From Brevibacterium yomogidense (GTDB lineage Bacteria; Actinomycetota; Actinomycetes; Actinomycetales; Brevibacteriaceae): a stretch of DNA of 64,000 nt. The translations under genes were made by a program, and so were the position numbers. Below the pieces are notes generated by a model. That model had not been told where the DNA came from. It was given only the letters and a program-made list of their open reading frames with translations, and ran no database searches. Below are positions 1-7,533 of this stretch, one piece after another. The DNA lies in contig NZ_FWFF01000008.1 in the NCBI RefSeq assembly GCF_900163715.1, forward strand, positions 62,001-126,000, in the 5' to 3' direction. Numbering within the stretch: the first letter of the stretch is position 1; the number at the start of each line of letters is the position of its first letter.

Positions 1-1
1 C

Positions 2-193
2 ACACGTGCCACGCGCCGTGAGCGGAAGGAAGCATTCCACGATCGCATGGATGCGAAGGCCGCGACCCGTGCGGAGTTCGAGGCTGAGCGCGTCGCGGAG
101 AACGCGGCCAAGGAGCGCGAGGCTCGTGCCGAGCGCACCGCTCGCCCTGCACCCGAGAGCGTTGACGACGGCGGCGAGGACGGGCGGTCGTGA
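2..193 (+). CDS. obg: Obg family GTPase, C-terminal end (partial)
   Basis: Open frame entering from the left edge and ending in TGA at 191-193. It codes for 63 residues of a charged, Arg/Glu/Ala-rich tail with the stretch RRERKEAFHDRMDAKAATR, followed by an acidic end. No GTPase motif lies in the window. The call rests on position: in actinobacteria obg sits directly before proB, and Obg proteins there end in charged low-complexity tails. The stop overlaps the GTG of proB by four bases (GTGA), so the two are probably cotranscribed and translationally coupled. If not Obg, it is some other proB-upstream gene; the fragment itself is not diagnostic. Confidence 0.6.
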   Translation, partial: TRATRRERKEAFHDRMDAKAATRAEFEAERVAENAAKEREARAERTARPAPESVDDGGEDGRS

Positions 194-1344
194 TCACTGA
201 GGCCCTGACCAGGGCACAGGTGGGCGATGCCAAGAGGATCGTCGTGAAGATCGGCTCCTCGTCGCTCACGACGATGGCGGACGGACTCGACCACGATCGG
301 CTGCGCCGGGTCGCGGACGTGCTGGGCGCGGAGCGCGCGGCCGGCAGGGAAGTCGTCCTCGTATCGTCCGGCGCGGTCGCCGCGGGACTGGACCCGATGG
401 GCATCTCCCGACGTCCCAAGGACCAGGCGACCAAGCAGGCCGCCGCAGGTGTGGGCCAGAGCCTCCTGATGGCGGCCTACACCCAGGCGCTGGCCGCGCA
501 TCGTCTGGTTCCCGCACAGGTGCTGCTCACCGCCGACGATCTCATCCACCGCGCGAAGTACCGCAACGCCCAGCGGGCTGTCGAACGCATGCTGGCGCTG
601 GGGATCTTCCCCATCGTGAATGAGAATGACGCGGTGGTCTCGCACGGAGTCCGGTTCGGCGACAATGACCGCCTGTCGGCGCTGGTCGCCCACCTCATCC
701 ACGCGGAGGCGCTCGTCCTCCTGTCCGATGTCGACGCCCTGTGCACTGCACCGCCGGGGACGCCGGGCAGCGAGCGCGTGCCGTTCATCTCGGGTCCCGG
801 GCATCTGGACGAGCTGAGCATCGGCGGCACGGGTGCTGCCGGGACCGGCACCGGCGGGATGGTGACGAAGGTCCAGGCCGCGACGATGGCGGCCGATTCC
901 GGGATCGCCACGATCCTCACGTCTGCGGACCGCGTGGCCGAGGCCGTGGCCGGGGACGACGTCGGAACCGCCTTCGGTGTGACGCACCGCCGGAGATCCA
1001 CCCGGCTCCTGTGGCTGGCGCACCTCGCGCAGAAGCACGGGACCGTGCACGTGGACGAGGGTGCGGCGCGCGCAGTGTCCGAACGGGGCAGATCGCTGCT
1101 CGCCGTCGGCGTGACCGGCGCGGACGGCGGATTCGACGCAGGAGACCCCGTGGACGTCCGCGGTCCAAACGGCGCACTCGTCGCTCGCGGCATCGCCAAC
1201 TTCGCCGAGGACGAGCTGCCGGCCATGATCGGCAAATCGTCGGAGGAGTTGGGCAACACTCTCGGGGCGGACTACCGTAGAGAGGTCATCCACCGGAACG
1301 ACATGGTCCTCACGGACGCGGTTTTCGAGCAAGGGGAGCAATGA
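190..1344 (+). CDS. proB: Glutamate 5-kinase
   Basis: First step of proline synthesis: ATP-dependent phosphorylation of L-glutamate to glutamate 5-phosphate in the cytoplasm. 384 residues, slightly longer than the usual 367. The amino-acid-kinase domain starts with VKIGSSSL (residues 19-26), followed by VSSGAVAAG and NENDAV, which match the substrate-binding loops of the family. The last ~100 residues form a PUA domain, as in the long form of ProB. Starts at GTG 190 inside the stop of the preceding gene and overlaps proA by four bases (ATGA), giving a coupled proB-proA pair. Feedback inhibition by proline is known for the family but not visible here. Confidence 0.97.
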   Translation: MITEALTRAQVGDAKRIVVKIGSSSLTTMADGLDHDRLRRVADVLGAERAAGREVVLVSSGAVAAGLDPMGISRRPKDQATKQAAAGVGQSLLMAAYTQALAAHRLVPAQVLLTADDLIHRAKYRNAQRAVERMLALGIFPIVNENDAVVSHGVRFGDNDRLSALVAHLIHAEALVLLSDVDALCTAPPGTPGSERVPFISGPGHLDELSIGGTGAAGTGTGGMVTKVQAATMAADSGIATILTSADRVAEAVAGDDVGTAFGVTHRRRSTRLLWLAHLAQKHGTVHVDEGAARAVSERGRSLLAVGVTGADGGFDAGDPVDVRGPNGALVARGIANFAEDELPAMIGKSSEELGNTLGADYRREVIHRNDMVLTDAVFEQGEQ

Positions 1345-2624
1345 CGACTGACATCAGCCCACGCGTGGTCCGCGGGGTCACACGTGTCGTGGCGGCGGCG
1401 AAGGAGGCGTCCAGCGGGGTTGCCCAGGCATCGACGCGCCTCAAGGACGACGCGCTCGAAGCCATCGCGCAGAGACTGGAAGCGAATGTCGACGACATCC
1501 TGGCGGCGAACGCGGAGGACATCGAGACCGCGCGCATGCGCGGGGTCGACGAGCCCCTCGTCGATCGCCTGACCCTGACGGAAGCACGGATCCTCGACAT
1601 CGCCGGCGCTGTCCGCGAAGTCATCGGCCTGCCCGACCCCGTGGGAACGGTGGAGCACGGCAGGACGATGCCCAATGGGATGCGCGTCTCGCAGGAGCGC
1701 GTGCCCGTCGGAGTCGTCGGTGCGATCTACGAAGCACGCCCGAACGTCACAGTCGACATCGCAGCGCTCGCGCTCAAATCGGGGAACGCCGTGGTCCTGC
1801 GCGGCGGATCCGCGGCCCGCTCGTCCAACACACTGCTCATAGAGCTCCTCCGCACGGCCGTGGAGTCCGTCGGACTGCCGTCCGCGACCGTGACCGGGAT
1901 CGATGAGTTCGGTCGCGATGGCACGACCGTTCTCATGCAGGCGCGCGACTACGTCGACCTGCTGATCCCTCGCGGGGGAGCGGACCTGATCTCCAAGGTG
2001 GTCCACGAATCGCTGGTGCCCGTCATCGAGACGGGGGTCGGCAACGTGCACATGTTCATCGACTCCTCCGCCCCGGTCCGGATGGCCACGGATCTGGTCC
2101 TCAACTCGAAGACGCATCGTCCCAGCGTCTGCAACGCGCTGGAGAACCTGCTGGTCCACGAGAAGGCGGCCAAGCGAGTGCTGCCGAAGATCCTCACGGC
2201 GCTGAATGAGGCGGGCGTCGTCGTGCGCGCGGACAAGGCGGTCGACGAATTCGCGCCGAGCGGCATGAAGATCCGGCGCGTGACGCGGCGCGACTGGGCC
2301 AAGGAGTACCTCGGCCTCGAACTGGCCGTGAAGCTGGTGGCGAACGTCGATGAGGCGATCGAGCACATCCACGCCTACACCTCCGGCCACACCGAGGTCA
2401 TCGTGACGAACGACCTGTCGAATGCCGACACCTTCGTCCAGGCCGTCGACGCCGCGGCTGTAGGAGTGAACGTCTCGACCCGCTTCACCGACGGCGGACA
2501 GCTGGGCTTGGGCGCGGAGGTCGGGATCTCGACTCAGAAGCTCCACGCACGGGGGCCGATGGGCCTGGATGCGCTCACGACCACGAAATGGATCATGCGG
2601 GGCAACGGTCAGATCCGCGCGTGA
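1341..2624 (+). CDS. proA: Gamma-glutamyl phosphate reductase
   Basis: Second step of proline synthesis: NADPH-dependent reduction of glutamate 5-phosphate to glutamate 5-semialdehyde. 427 residues, the usual length. It is an aldehyde-dehydrogenase-fold enzyme; the catalytic cysteine is residue 264 in the segment HRPSVCNALENL, and YEARPNVTVD and the GG-rich TTDGGQLGLGAE-type segment near the C-terminus match the family. The ATG overlaps the proB stop (ATGA), so ProB and ProA are made together; the two enzymes are known to channel the labile phosphate intermediate. Nothing unusual in length or motifs. Confidence 0.97.
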   Translation: MTTDISPRVVRGVTRVVAAAKEASSGVAQASTRLKDDALEAIAQRLEANVDDILAANAEDIETARMRGVDEPLVDRLTLTEARILDIAGAVREVIGLPDPVGTVEHGRTMPNGMRVSQERVPVGVVGAIYEARPNVTVDIAALALKSGNAVVLRGGSAARSSNTLLIELLRTAVESVGLPSATVTGIDEFGRDGTTVLMQARDYVDLLIPRGGADLISKVVHESLVPVIETGVGNVHMFIDSSAPVRMATDLVLNSKTHRPSVCNALENLLVHEKAAKRVLPKILTALNEAGVVVRADKAVDEFAPSGMKIRRVTRRDWAKEYLGLELAVKLVANVDEAIEHIHAYTSGHTEVIVTNDLSNADTFVQAVDAAAVGVNVSTRFTDGGQLGLGAEVGISTQKLHARGPMGLDALTTTKWIMRGNGQIRA

Positions 2625-2734
2625 CCGCTCGCAGCGGGAACGCGGTCGGCGGGCCGCTTCTGCAATCGCCGATCCGACATGAGAGACTTGTCCCGAACTA
2701 TCGACCACTCCCACGAAATCGAAGGACGTAAACC

Positions 2735-2890
2735 ATGGCGACTTCCATCCTCGCTTCCGTCGCGGCGACTCCGCACGTCGTGTACGACCTGCCGATCCCC
2801 CCGATCGGCTTCGGTCTCATCACCTTCTCGATCCTCATGTTCCTGGGCGTCGTCACGCTGTCGTGGAAGGGCATCTCACACCGTCACTGA
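2735..2890 (+). CDS. Small conserved-looking membrane protein between proA and nadD
   Basis: 51-residue frame starting at ATG 2735, preceded by GAAGGACGTAAACC, which supplies a GAAGGA ribosome site. Residues 1-15 are Ala/Ser-rich, then comes a PIPPIGFG turn and one strong membrane helix (about residues 25-43, GLITFSILMFLGVVTLSW), ending in a basic ISHRH tail, so probably a single-pass protein with the C-terminus in the cytoplasm. Small proteins with a PIPPIGFG-like stretch are, from memory, found at this exact place in other Micrococcales. Function unknown; the site suggests cotranscription with nadD, 30 bases on. Confidence 0.72.
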   Translation: MATSILASVAATPHVVYDLPIPPIGFGLITFSILMFLGVVTLSWKGISHRH

Positions 2891-2920
2891 TCCGTTCGTC
2901 GACCGAAGACCCCTCCGCGA

Positions 2921-3541
2921 GTGAATCCCGTTCACGCAGACGCACCGCCCCGCCGCATCGGCGTCATGGGCGGTACTTTCGATCCCATCCACAATGGCCA
3001 CCTCGTCGCTGCGAGCGAAGCGGCGGCGACGTTCGAGTTGGACGAAGTGGTCTTCGTGCCGACCGGCAGGCCGTGGCAGAAGGAAGAGCGGCGGGTGTCC
3101 GCTGCGGAGGACCGTTACCTCATGACGGTCATCGCGACGGCTTCGAATCCTCGGTTCACGGTGTCACGGGCTGACATCGACCGACCGGGACACACCTACA
3201 CGATCGACACGCTGAGGGATCTTCGCGAGGTGTACGGTGAAGACGCGGACATGTTCTTCATCACGGGCGCGGATGCGCTCGCGCAGATCCTGTCGTGGAA
3301 GGATTCGGACGAGCTCTTCGCCCTCGCACATTTCGTGGGCGTATCGCGGCCGGGGCACGCGCTGACCGGCGATGGACTGCCGACCGGCAGGCTCAGTCTG
3401 CTGCAGATCCCCGCACTCGCGATCTCGTCGACCGAATGCCGACAGCGCGCGAAGGAGGATCTGCCCGTCTGGTACCTGGTACCGGACGGCGTCGTCCAGT
3501 ACATCGCTAAGCACAATCTGTACAGGAGTGACATTGGCTGA
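2921..3541 (+). CDS. nadD: Nicotinate-nucleotide adenylyltransferase
   Basis: Transfers AMP from ATP to nicotinate mononucleotide, giving deamido-NAD, a committed step of both de novo and salvage NAD synthesis. 206 residues. The nucleotidyltransferase signature [11 protein letters not shown] lies at residues 17-27 (the HxGH motif that binds ATP phosphates), and the second signature ISSTECRQR is near residue 167. Start taken at GTG 2921; no good ribosome site precedes it, but downstream starts would leave almost nothing before the conserved core. The stop overlaps the next gene's TTG by eight bases. Confidence 0.95.
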   Translation: MNPVHADAPPRRIGVMGGTFDPIHNGHLVAASEAAATFELDEVVFVPTGRPWQKEERRVSAAEDRYLMTVIATASNPRFTVSRADIDRPGHTYTIDTLRDLREVYGEDADMFFITGADALAQILSWKDSDELFALAHFVGVSRPGHALTGDGLPTGRLSLLQIPALAISSTECRQRAKEDLPVWYLVPDGVVQYIAKHNLYRSDIG

Positions 3542-5180
3542 GAAGTTCATGACGCGACGGGAGCGCCGCGAAGCTGAGCGCCGCGCGGCAGACGCTGCGT
3601 ACGACGCTCAGCAGTCGCCTGACGCAGTCGAAGCGGACGCTCCTGCGGCGGCCGGTGAGCCGGAGGTGCCCGAGGCTGTCCGTCCGGAACCTGCGCTGGA
3701 GCCGGAGTCCGTGCCCGAACCGGAACCTGCACCCGAACCGGAGATCGCGCCCGAACCGGAGTTCGTGCACGCGACCCAGCCGGAGTCCGCACAGGCGAAG
3801 GCAACCGGATCCGCCGACGCGGATGCTTCGGTGCCGCCGGCTCCTCTGACCCCACCTCGCGGGCAGTCGTCGTCGAAGTCGACCACTCCTGAGGCGTCTG
3901 CTCCTGAGGCGCCCGCCGACGTTCCCGCGGCGCCCACGCACGCGCCAGCGGCACCCGCAGACGATTCCACATCCGCTGCCGAGGCCTCCTCACCCTCTGC
4001 CGACGTCCCGGCCACGTCCGCATCGACCCCCGAGGTGCCCCGGTTCGCATCCCGCGGTGAGCGCAAGCGGTTCCTGCGCGAGCACGATCTGCCATCGGAC
4101 ATCTCGACGGCGGCCATCCCGCGCGTGCTGGCCGAGCGCGAAACCGAAGGCTCAGACGCACAGGACCCGACATCAGACGCACAGGCACCGACAGGGGGCA
4201 CGGCTCCGGGTGACTCGGAGACGCGCGTCTCCGGCGATGCTCCACCGACCGCAGTCGTCGCGGGCACGCCCGATGATGTCTCCGCCACCACGGCCGCCGT
4301 CTCCCAGGACGACGCCACCGGTTCAGGCGACACTACGGCTGTGGACGGCGCCGCCTGGGACGGCGAGACCACCACGGACGCCGAGATCACCCGGGAAGAC
4401 GAGGCCACCGCGGAGGACGCGTCCGCTTCGGCGGGCGCGGCTGGTCCGGGGATCGCATCCGGCTCGGAAGGCGTCGGCGTCGCGGCATCCACCGATACTG
4501 CGGCTCCCACTGACGCCGCTTCACCCACTGACACGGCAGCACCCACTGATGCCGCCGCACCCACTGACGCCGCCGCACCCACCGATGCTGCAGGGCCAGT
4601 CGACGCGGATGCTGCGAGGACACCTGCGCCTGATTTCGACCTCGCACGCCACCGCGTCGATGCGAGCCCGACCGGTCCGGATTTCGAGACGAGCTCGACT
4701 GCCGTCATCGCACCGTCCGCCATCGGTGACTTCGACGCCCCGCTGCAGCGCCGCACCCCTGTGGTGAAGCCCCCGACCGGTTCGAACATCCGCGTCGTGA
4801 CCGGTGCGCTCCCGATCATCAAGCCGGAGGACCTCGACGACAACCCGCCGACGACCCCGCTGTCGACGATCGATGAGGCATCGCTCGGCACCGGGACGTT
4901 CAGCACCGCCTCCCGCACGTCCGCCGGTCAGACCATGGTGTCGACCGCCGACCGCGGTGACGCCTGGCGGAGCGTCGGGGCTGCCAGCGCCGACGAGGAA
5001 GAGGATTCCGACGAACTCGAAGAGCCGCCGGCCAAGCCCATGAGCGCTCGGTCCGTGACGAACGAGGACGGCGAGATCCTGGTCGCCGAACGCAACTCGA
5101 TGCTCCCCTACATCGTCTTGGGCGCTGCCGGCTTCGTCGCACTCGCCCTGGTCGTCATCGCCCTGTTCCTGCTCCTCTGA
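3534..5180 (+). CDS. Ala/Pro/Glu/Thr-rich disordered protein with one C-terminal membrane helix
   Basis: 548 residues from TTG 3534, chosen because AGGAG at 3524-3528 lies five bases ahead; ATG 3549 is the alternative. A basic, helical start ([15 protein letters not shown]) is followed by ~450 residues of low-complexity sequence, including PEPEP-type repeats and six 6-residue units of the AAPTD(A/T) kind. A short ordered-looking patch, [17 protein letters not shown], sits near residue 170. The last 25 residues are a single hydrophobic helix ([22 protein letters not shown]) ending at the C-terminus, so the protein is probably tail-anchored with its long disordered part in the cytoplasm. It lies between nadD and rsfS, where many actinobacteria carry an unrelated-looking filler gene. 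Function unknown. Confidence 0.85.
   Translation: MAEKFMTRRERREAERRAADAAYDAQQSPDAVEADAPAAAGEPEVPEAVRPEPALEPESVPEPEPAPEPEIAPEPEFVHATQPESAQAKATGSADADASVPPAPLTPPRGQSSSKSTTPEASAPEAPADVPAAPTHAPAAPADDSTSAAEASSPSADVPATSASTPEVPRFASRGERKRFLREHDLPSDISTAAIPRVLAERETEGSDAQDPTSDAQAPTGGTAPGDSETRVSGDAPPTAVVAGTPDDVSATTAAVSQDDATGSGDTTAVDGAAWDGETTTDAEITREDEATAEDASASAGAAGPGIASGSEGVGVAASTDTAAPTDAASPTDTAAPTDAAAPTDAAAPTDAAGPVDADAARTPAPDFDLARHRVDASPTGPDFETSSTAVIAPSAIGDFDAPLQRRTPVVKPPTGSNIRVVTGALPIIKPEDLDDNPPTTPLSTIDEASLGTGTFSTASRTSAGQTMVSTADRGDAWRSVGAASADEEEDSDELEEPPAKPMSARSVTNEDGEILVAERNSMLPYIVLGAAGFVALALVVIALFLLL
4497..4604 (+). repeat. Six tandem 18-nt units in the disordered gene
   Basis: Six consecutive 18-nt units encode variants of AAAPTD, ending in AAGPVD. 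The phase is in frame throughout, so unit gain or loss would change only linker length. Confidence 0.8.
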
Positions 5181-5200
5181 CCGCACACCGGAAGGACCCC

Positions 5201-5614
5201 GTGTCAGCCACACCTGAAGCAGTCTCCCTCGCCCGCACCGCCGCAGCAGGCGCCGCCGAAAGGCTGGGATCGGACATCGTCGCGCTGGATGTCAGCGCGC
5301 AGCTGGTCATCACGGACGTGTTCGTCGTCGTGTCGGCCTCCTCCGAGCGCCAGGTGGCCGGCATCGTGGACCGGATCGAAGAGCTCCTGCTCGAGCGTCA
5401 CGAGGCGAAGCCGGTGCGCAGAGAAGGCAAGAGCGGCGGCCGGTGGGTACTCCTGGACTTCGCCGACATCGTGGTGCACGTCTTCCACCAGGAGGACCGG
5501 GAGTTCTACGCGCTGGAGCGCCTGTGGAAGGACTGCCCCGTGGTGGACGTGGCAGACGCGGTCGCATCGGCCGAGGCCGTCTCGCCTGCAGACGTCGGTT
5601 CCGGGGAGGAATGA
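5201..5614 (+). CDS. rsfS: Ribosome silencing factor RsfS (Iojap family)
   Basis: Binds ribosomal protein uL14 and blocks joining of the 30S and 50S subunits, lowering translation when nutrients run out. 137 residues with the Iojap pattern: LDVSAQLVITDVFVVVSASSERQ early on, RREGKSGGRWVLLDFADIVVHVF in the middle (split here: GRWVLLDFADIVVHVFHQED is the hallmark), and YALERLW near the end. Starts at GTG 5201 after GGAAGGACCCC. Its place after nadD is the standard bacterial arrangement. The stop overlaps a possible ATG of the next gene. Confidence 0.96.
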   Translation: MSATPEAVSLARTAAAGAAERLGSDIVALDVSAQLVITDVFVVVSASSERQVAGIVDRIEELLLERHEAKPVRREGKSGGRWVLLDFADIVVHVFHQEDREFYALERLWKDCPVVDVADAVASAEAVSPADVGSGEE

Positions 5615-5616
5615 CG

Positions 5617-6273
5617 ATGGTCCGCTCGCTCACGCTCCTGCGCCACGGACGCACTGCGTACAACGCCGAAGGCCGTTTCCAGGGTCAGGTGGACGTCCCG
5701 CTCGACGATCTGGGCGAGGCACAGGCCCGAGCGGTCGCTGTGCATCTGGCCGGATCGTCGACGGTGTCCCGGATCGTGGCATCGGACCTGCGCCGCGCTG
5801 CGCAGACCGCTCAGGCACTGTCCGACGAAGCGGGTGTCGCAGTCGAGTTCGACAGCGCGCTGCGAGAGATCTCCGTCGGTGACTGGGAGGGCCACACTCG
5901 CGACGAGATCGCACAGATGTGGCCGGACGAGCTGGACGCATGGCTCGCCGGAGTCGACATGCGCCCGCCGGGGGGAGAGAGCCGTGATGAGTCGGCCACG
6001 CGCGTGCACGGAGCGATCACCCGACTGGTGGACGAATCCGATGAGGACAGCGACCTCGTGATCGTCGCGCACGGCGCGGTCATCCGCGGAGCGACGGAGA
6101 TGCTGCTCGGGATGGAGCGCGGCGACGGTCGTCTGGGTGTGCTCACCAACTGCACGTACGCGAAGCTGAGCCCCGGTCGCGACGGCTGGGTGCTGCGCAC
6201 ATGGGGCGGAGGCGCCGAATCGGTCGCGCTCGCACGTCCCGGTGAGGACGCCGAGGTCGTCGCCGCACGCTGA
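5617..6273 (+). CDS. Histidine phosphatase (phosphoglycerate-mutase-like)
   Basis: 218-residue member of the histidine phosphatase superfamily. The phosphohistidine motif is LRHGRTAYN (His10) and the second catalytic histidine lies in IVAHGAVIRG in the C-terminal half; an intervening GDWEGHTRDEI carries the usual acid. AGGA at 5607-5610 is six bases before ATG 5617 and abuts ATG 5611, so 5617 is preferred although 5611 would overlap the rsfS stop. This gene follows rsfS in many actinobacteria and is usually annotated as phosphoglycerate mutase, but the substrate is not defined; glucosyl-3-phosphoglycerate phosphatase or a nucleotide phosphatase are alternatives. Confidence 0.9.
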   Translation: MVRSLTLLRHGRTAYNAEGRFQGQVDVPLDDLGEAQARAVAVHLAGSSTVSRIVASDLRRAAQTAQALSDEAGVAVEFDSALREISVGDWEGHTRDEIAQMWPDELDAWLAGVDMRPPGGESRDESATRVHGAITRLVDESDEDSDLVIVAHGAVIRGATEMLLGMERGDGRLGVLTNCTYAKLSPGRDGWVLRTWGGGAESVALARPGEDAEVVAAR

Positions 6274-6277
6274 GCGG

Positions 6278-7381
6278 TCATTCCACCAGGCCGCGTGCCA
6301 GCTCCAGCAGGGTGTGAGCCGACGCATCCCATGAGTGCACGGCGGCTCGCTGCGGCGCCGCTGCCGATGCCCGGGACCACTGGACCGGGTCCTCCAGCCT
6401 GCGGACGGCGCGGGCGAAGTCCTCTGGGTCGTCGGGATCGGCGAACAGCGCGGGGGAGTCCACGCCCTCAACCGCGCCTGCGATCTCGCGGAAGATCGGC
6501 ATGTCCGTCACGACCACGGGCACGCCGCGGGACAGGGCCTCGACGACGGGCAGGCCGTATCCTTCGGCGCGCGAGGCCGTGACGAGCGCCGTCGCACGAT
6601 CCAGCAGGGCGGCGTAGTCCTCATCGCTGATCCCCCGGTGGAAGACCGCACGTGCACCGTCCGGGATGAGCGCGCGCAGGGCGGCCTCCCTCTGCGGTGA
6701 GATCCCCGACGCCAGGTGCAGGGTGTATCCCGGCAGCCATGTCAGTGACCGGACCAGGGCCTCGGCGTTCTTGTAGGGCAGGAAGGCGCCCATGTAGACG
6801 AGGGTGCGCGCGTCGTGCCCGCTCGCGCGCTCGGGGAGGGGGTCGACCGGGTCGGCCGCGTTGGGGATCACCGTGAGGGGTCGATGGGTGAGTGAGTGCT
6901 CGACCATGAGATCGCGCGTGGTCTGTGACACCGTCGCCACGGCATCGGCACGGTTGAGCAGCAGTCGCTGCGGCTGATAGGACGTGTGGAAGGCGCGCCA
7001 CAGTCCCCGGATCGGCAGCGGGAGATCCCGCGGCGGAGTGGGGTGGTCGTAGTAGATGAGATCGTGCAGCGTGAGGATGAGCTGGTAGTCCCTGCCCCAC
7101 GACCCCATTGTCTGCATCGGTGAGAAGACGACGTCGGGTGCGAGACGGTTCACCTGGCGGGCCAGGAACGGCTCGGCCGGGGACGTGGGCGAGGAGATCC
7201 GGTGGGTGAGCACCGGAGGCAGCATGTCCACCTGTCGGGGGTCGCTCACGAGAGCCTCGACGGTCACGGACGGATCGTTCGCGGTGATCCGCGTGAGAGC
7301 TGTGAGGATGCCTGCTCCGTAGCGGGAGATGCCGTCGTGCCGCGGCCAGCGGGTGTACCTCGCGTCGAACAGGAATCGCAT
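6278..7381 (-). CDS. Glycosyltransferase, GT4 type
   Basis: 367 residues. The N-terminal half (MRFLFDARYTRWPRHDGISRYG) resembles the acceptor domain of GT-B enzymes; the C-terminal half has GAFLPYKNAEALVRSL and the E-x7-E-like element EGYGLPVVEALSRGVPVVVTD that binds the nucleotide-sugar donor in family 4. It therefore likely moves a sugar from a nucleotide- or lipid-linked donor with retention, perhaps for a cell-surface glycan or glycolipid; the acceptor cannot be told. No membrane segment is seen. It converges on the phosphatase with a four-base gap and points away from the Mrp operon, so it seems to stand alone. Confidence 0.88.
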   Translation of the reverse strand: MRFLFDARYTRWPRHDGISRYGAGILTALTRITANDPSVTVEALVSDPRQVDMLPPVLTHRISSPTSPAEPFLARQVNRLAPDVVFSPMQTMGSWGRDYQLILTLHDLIYYDHPTPPRDLPLPIRGLWRAFHTSYQPQRLLLNRADAVATVSQTTRDLMVEHSLTHRPLTVIPNAADPVDPLPERASGHDARTLVYMGAFLPYKNAEALVRSLTWLPGYTLHLASGISPQREAALRALIPDGARAVFHRGISDEDYAALLDRATALVTASRAEGYGLPVVEALSRGVPVVVTDMPIFREIAGAVEGVDSPALFADPDDPEDFARAVRRLEDPVQWSRASAAAPQRAAVHSWDASAHTLLELARGLVE

Positions 7382-7425
7382 GTTCTCCAGCGTATCCGCC
7401 CGGCCGATCGAGTGCGTCAGCCATT

Positions 7426-7455
7426 TTGCACGTCTTTCACACGACTCTGTAGGGT
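7426..7455 (+). promoter_or_regulatory. Candidate sigma-70-type promoter of the mrp operon
   Basis: TTGCAC (7426-7431) and TAGGGT (7450-7455) are separated by 18 bases, 79 bases before the mrpA ATG. The -35 is a close match and the -10 a fair one for actinobacterial housekeeping sigma factors. Confidence 0.5.
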
Positions 7456-7533
7456 GAAGAAACTGAAATTTCTACCTCCGGGCGACTCTGTCACTTCCGC
7501 GGGGACCTGACAGTGAACCGGAGGTGGGCGAGG

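Noticed and set aside
6..200. 64-residue frame at the left edge
   Set aside because: Arg/Ser/Pro-rich; the frame at 2-193 ends at the proB start with an Obg-like tail and is the better call.
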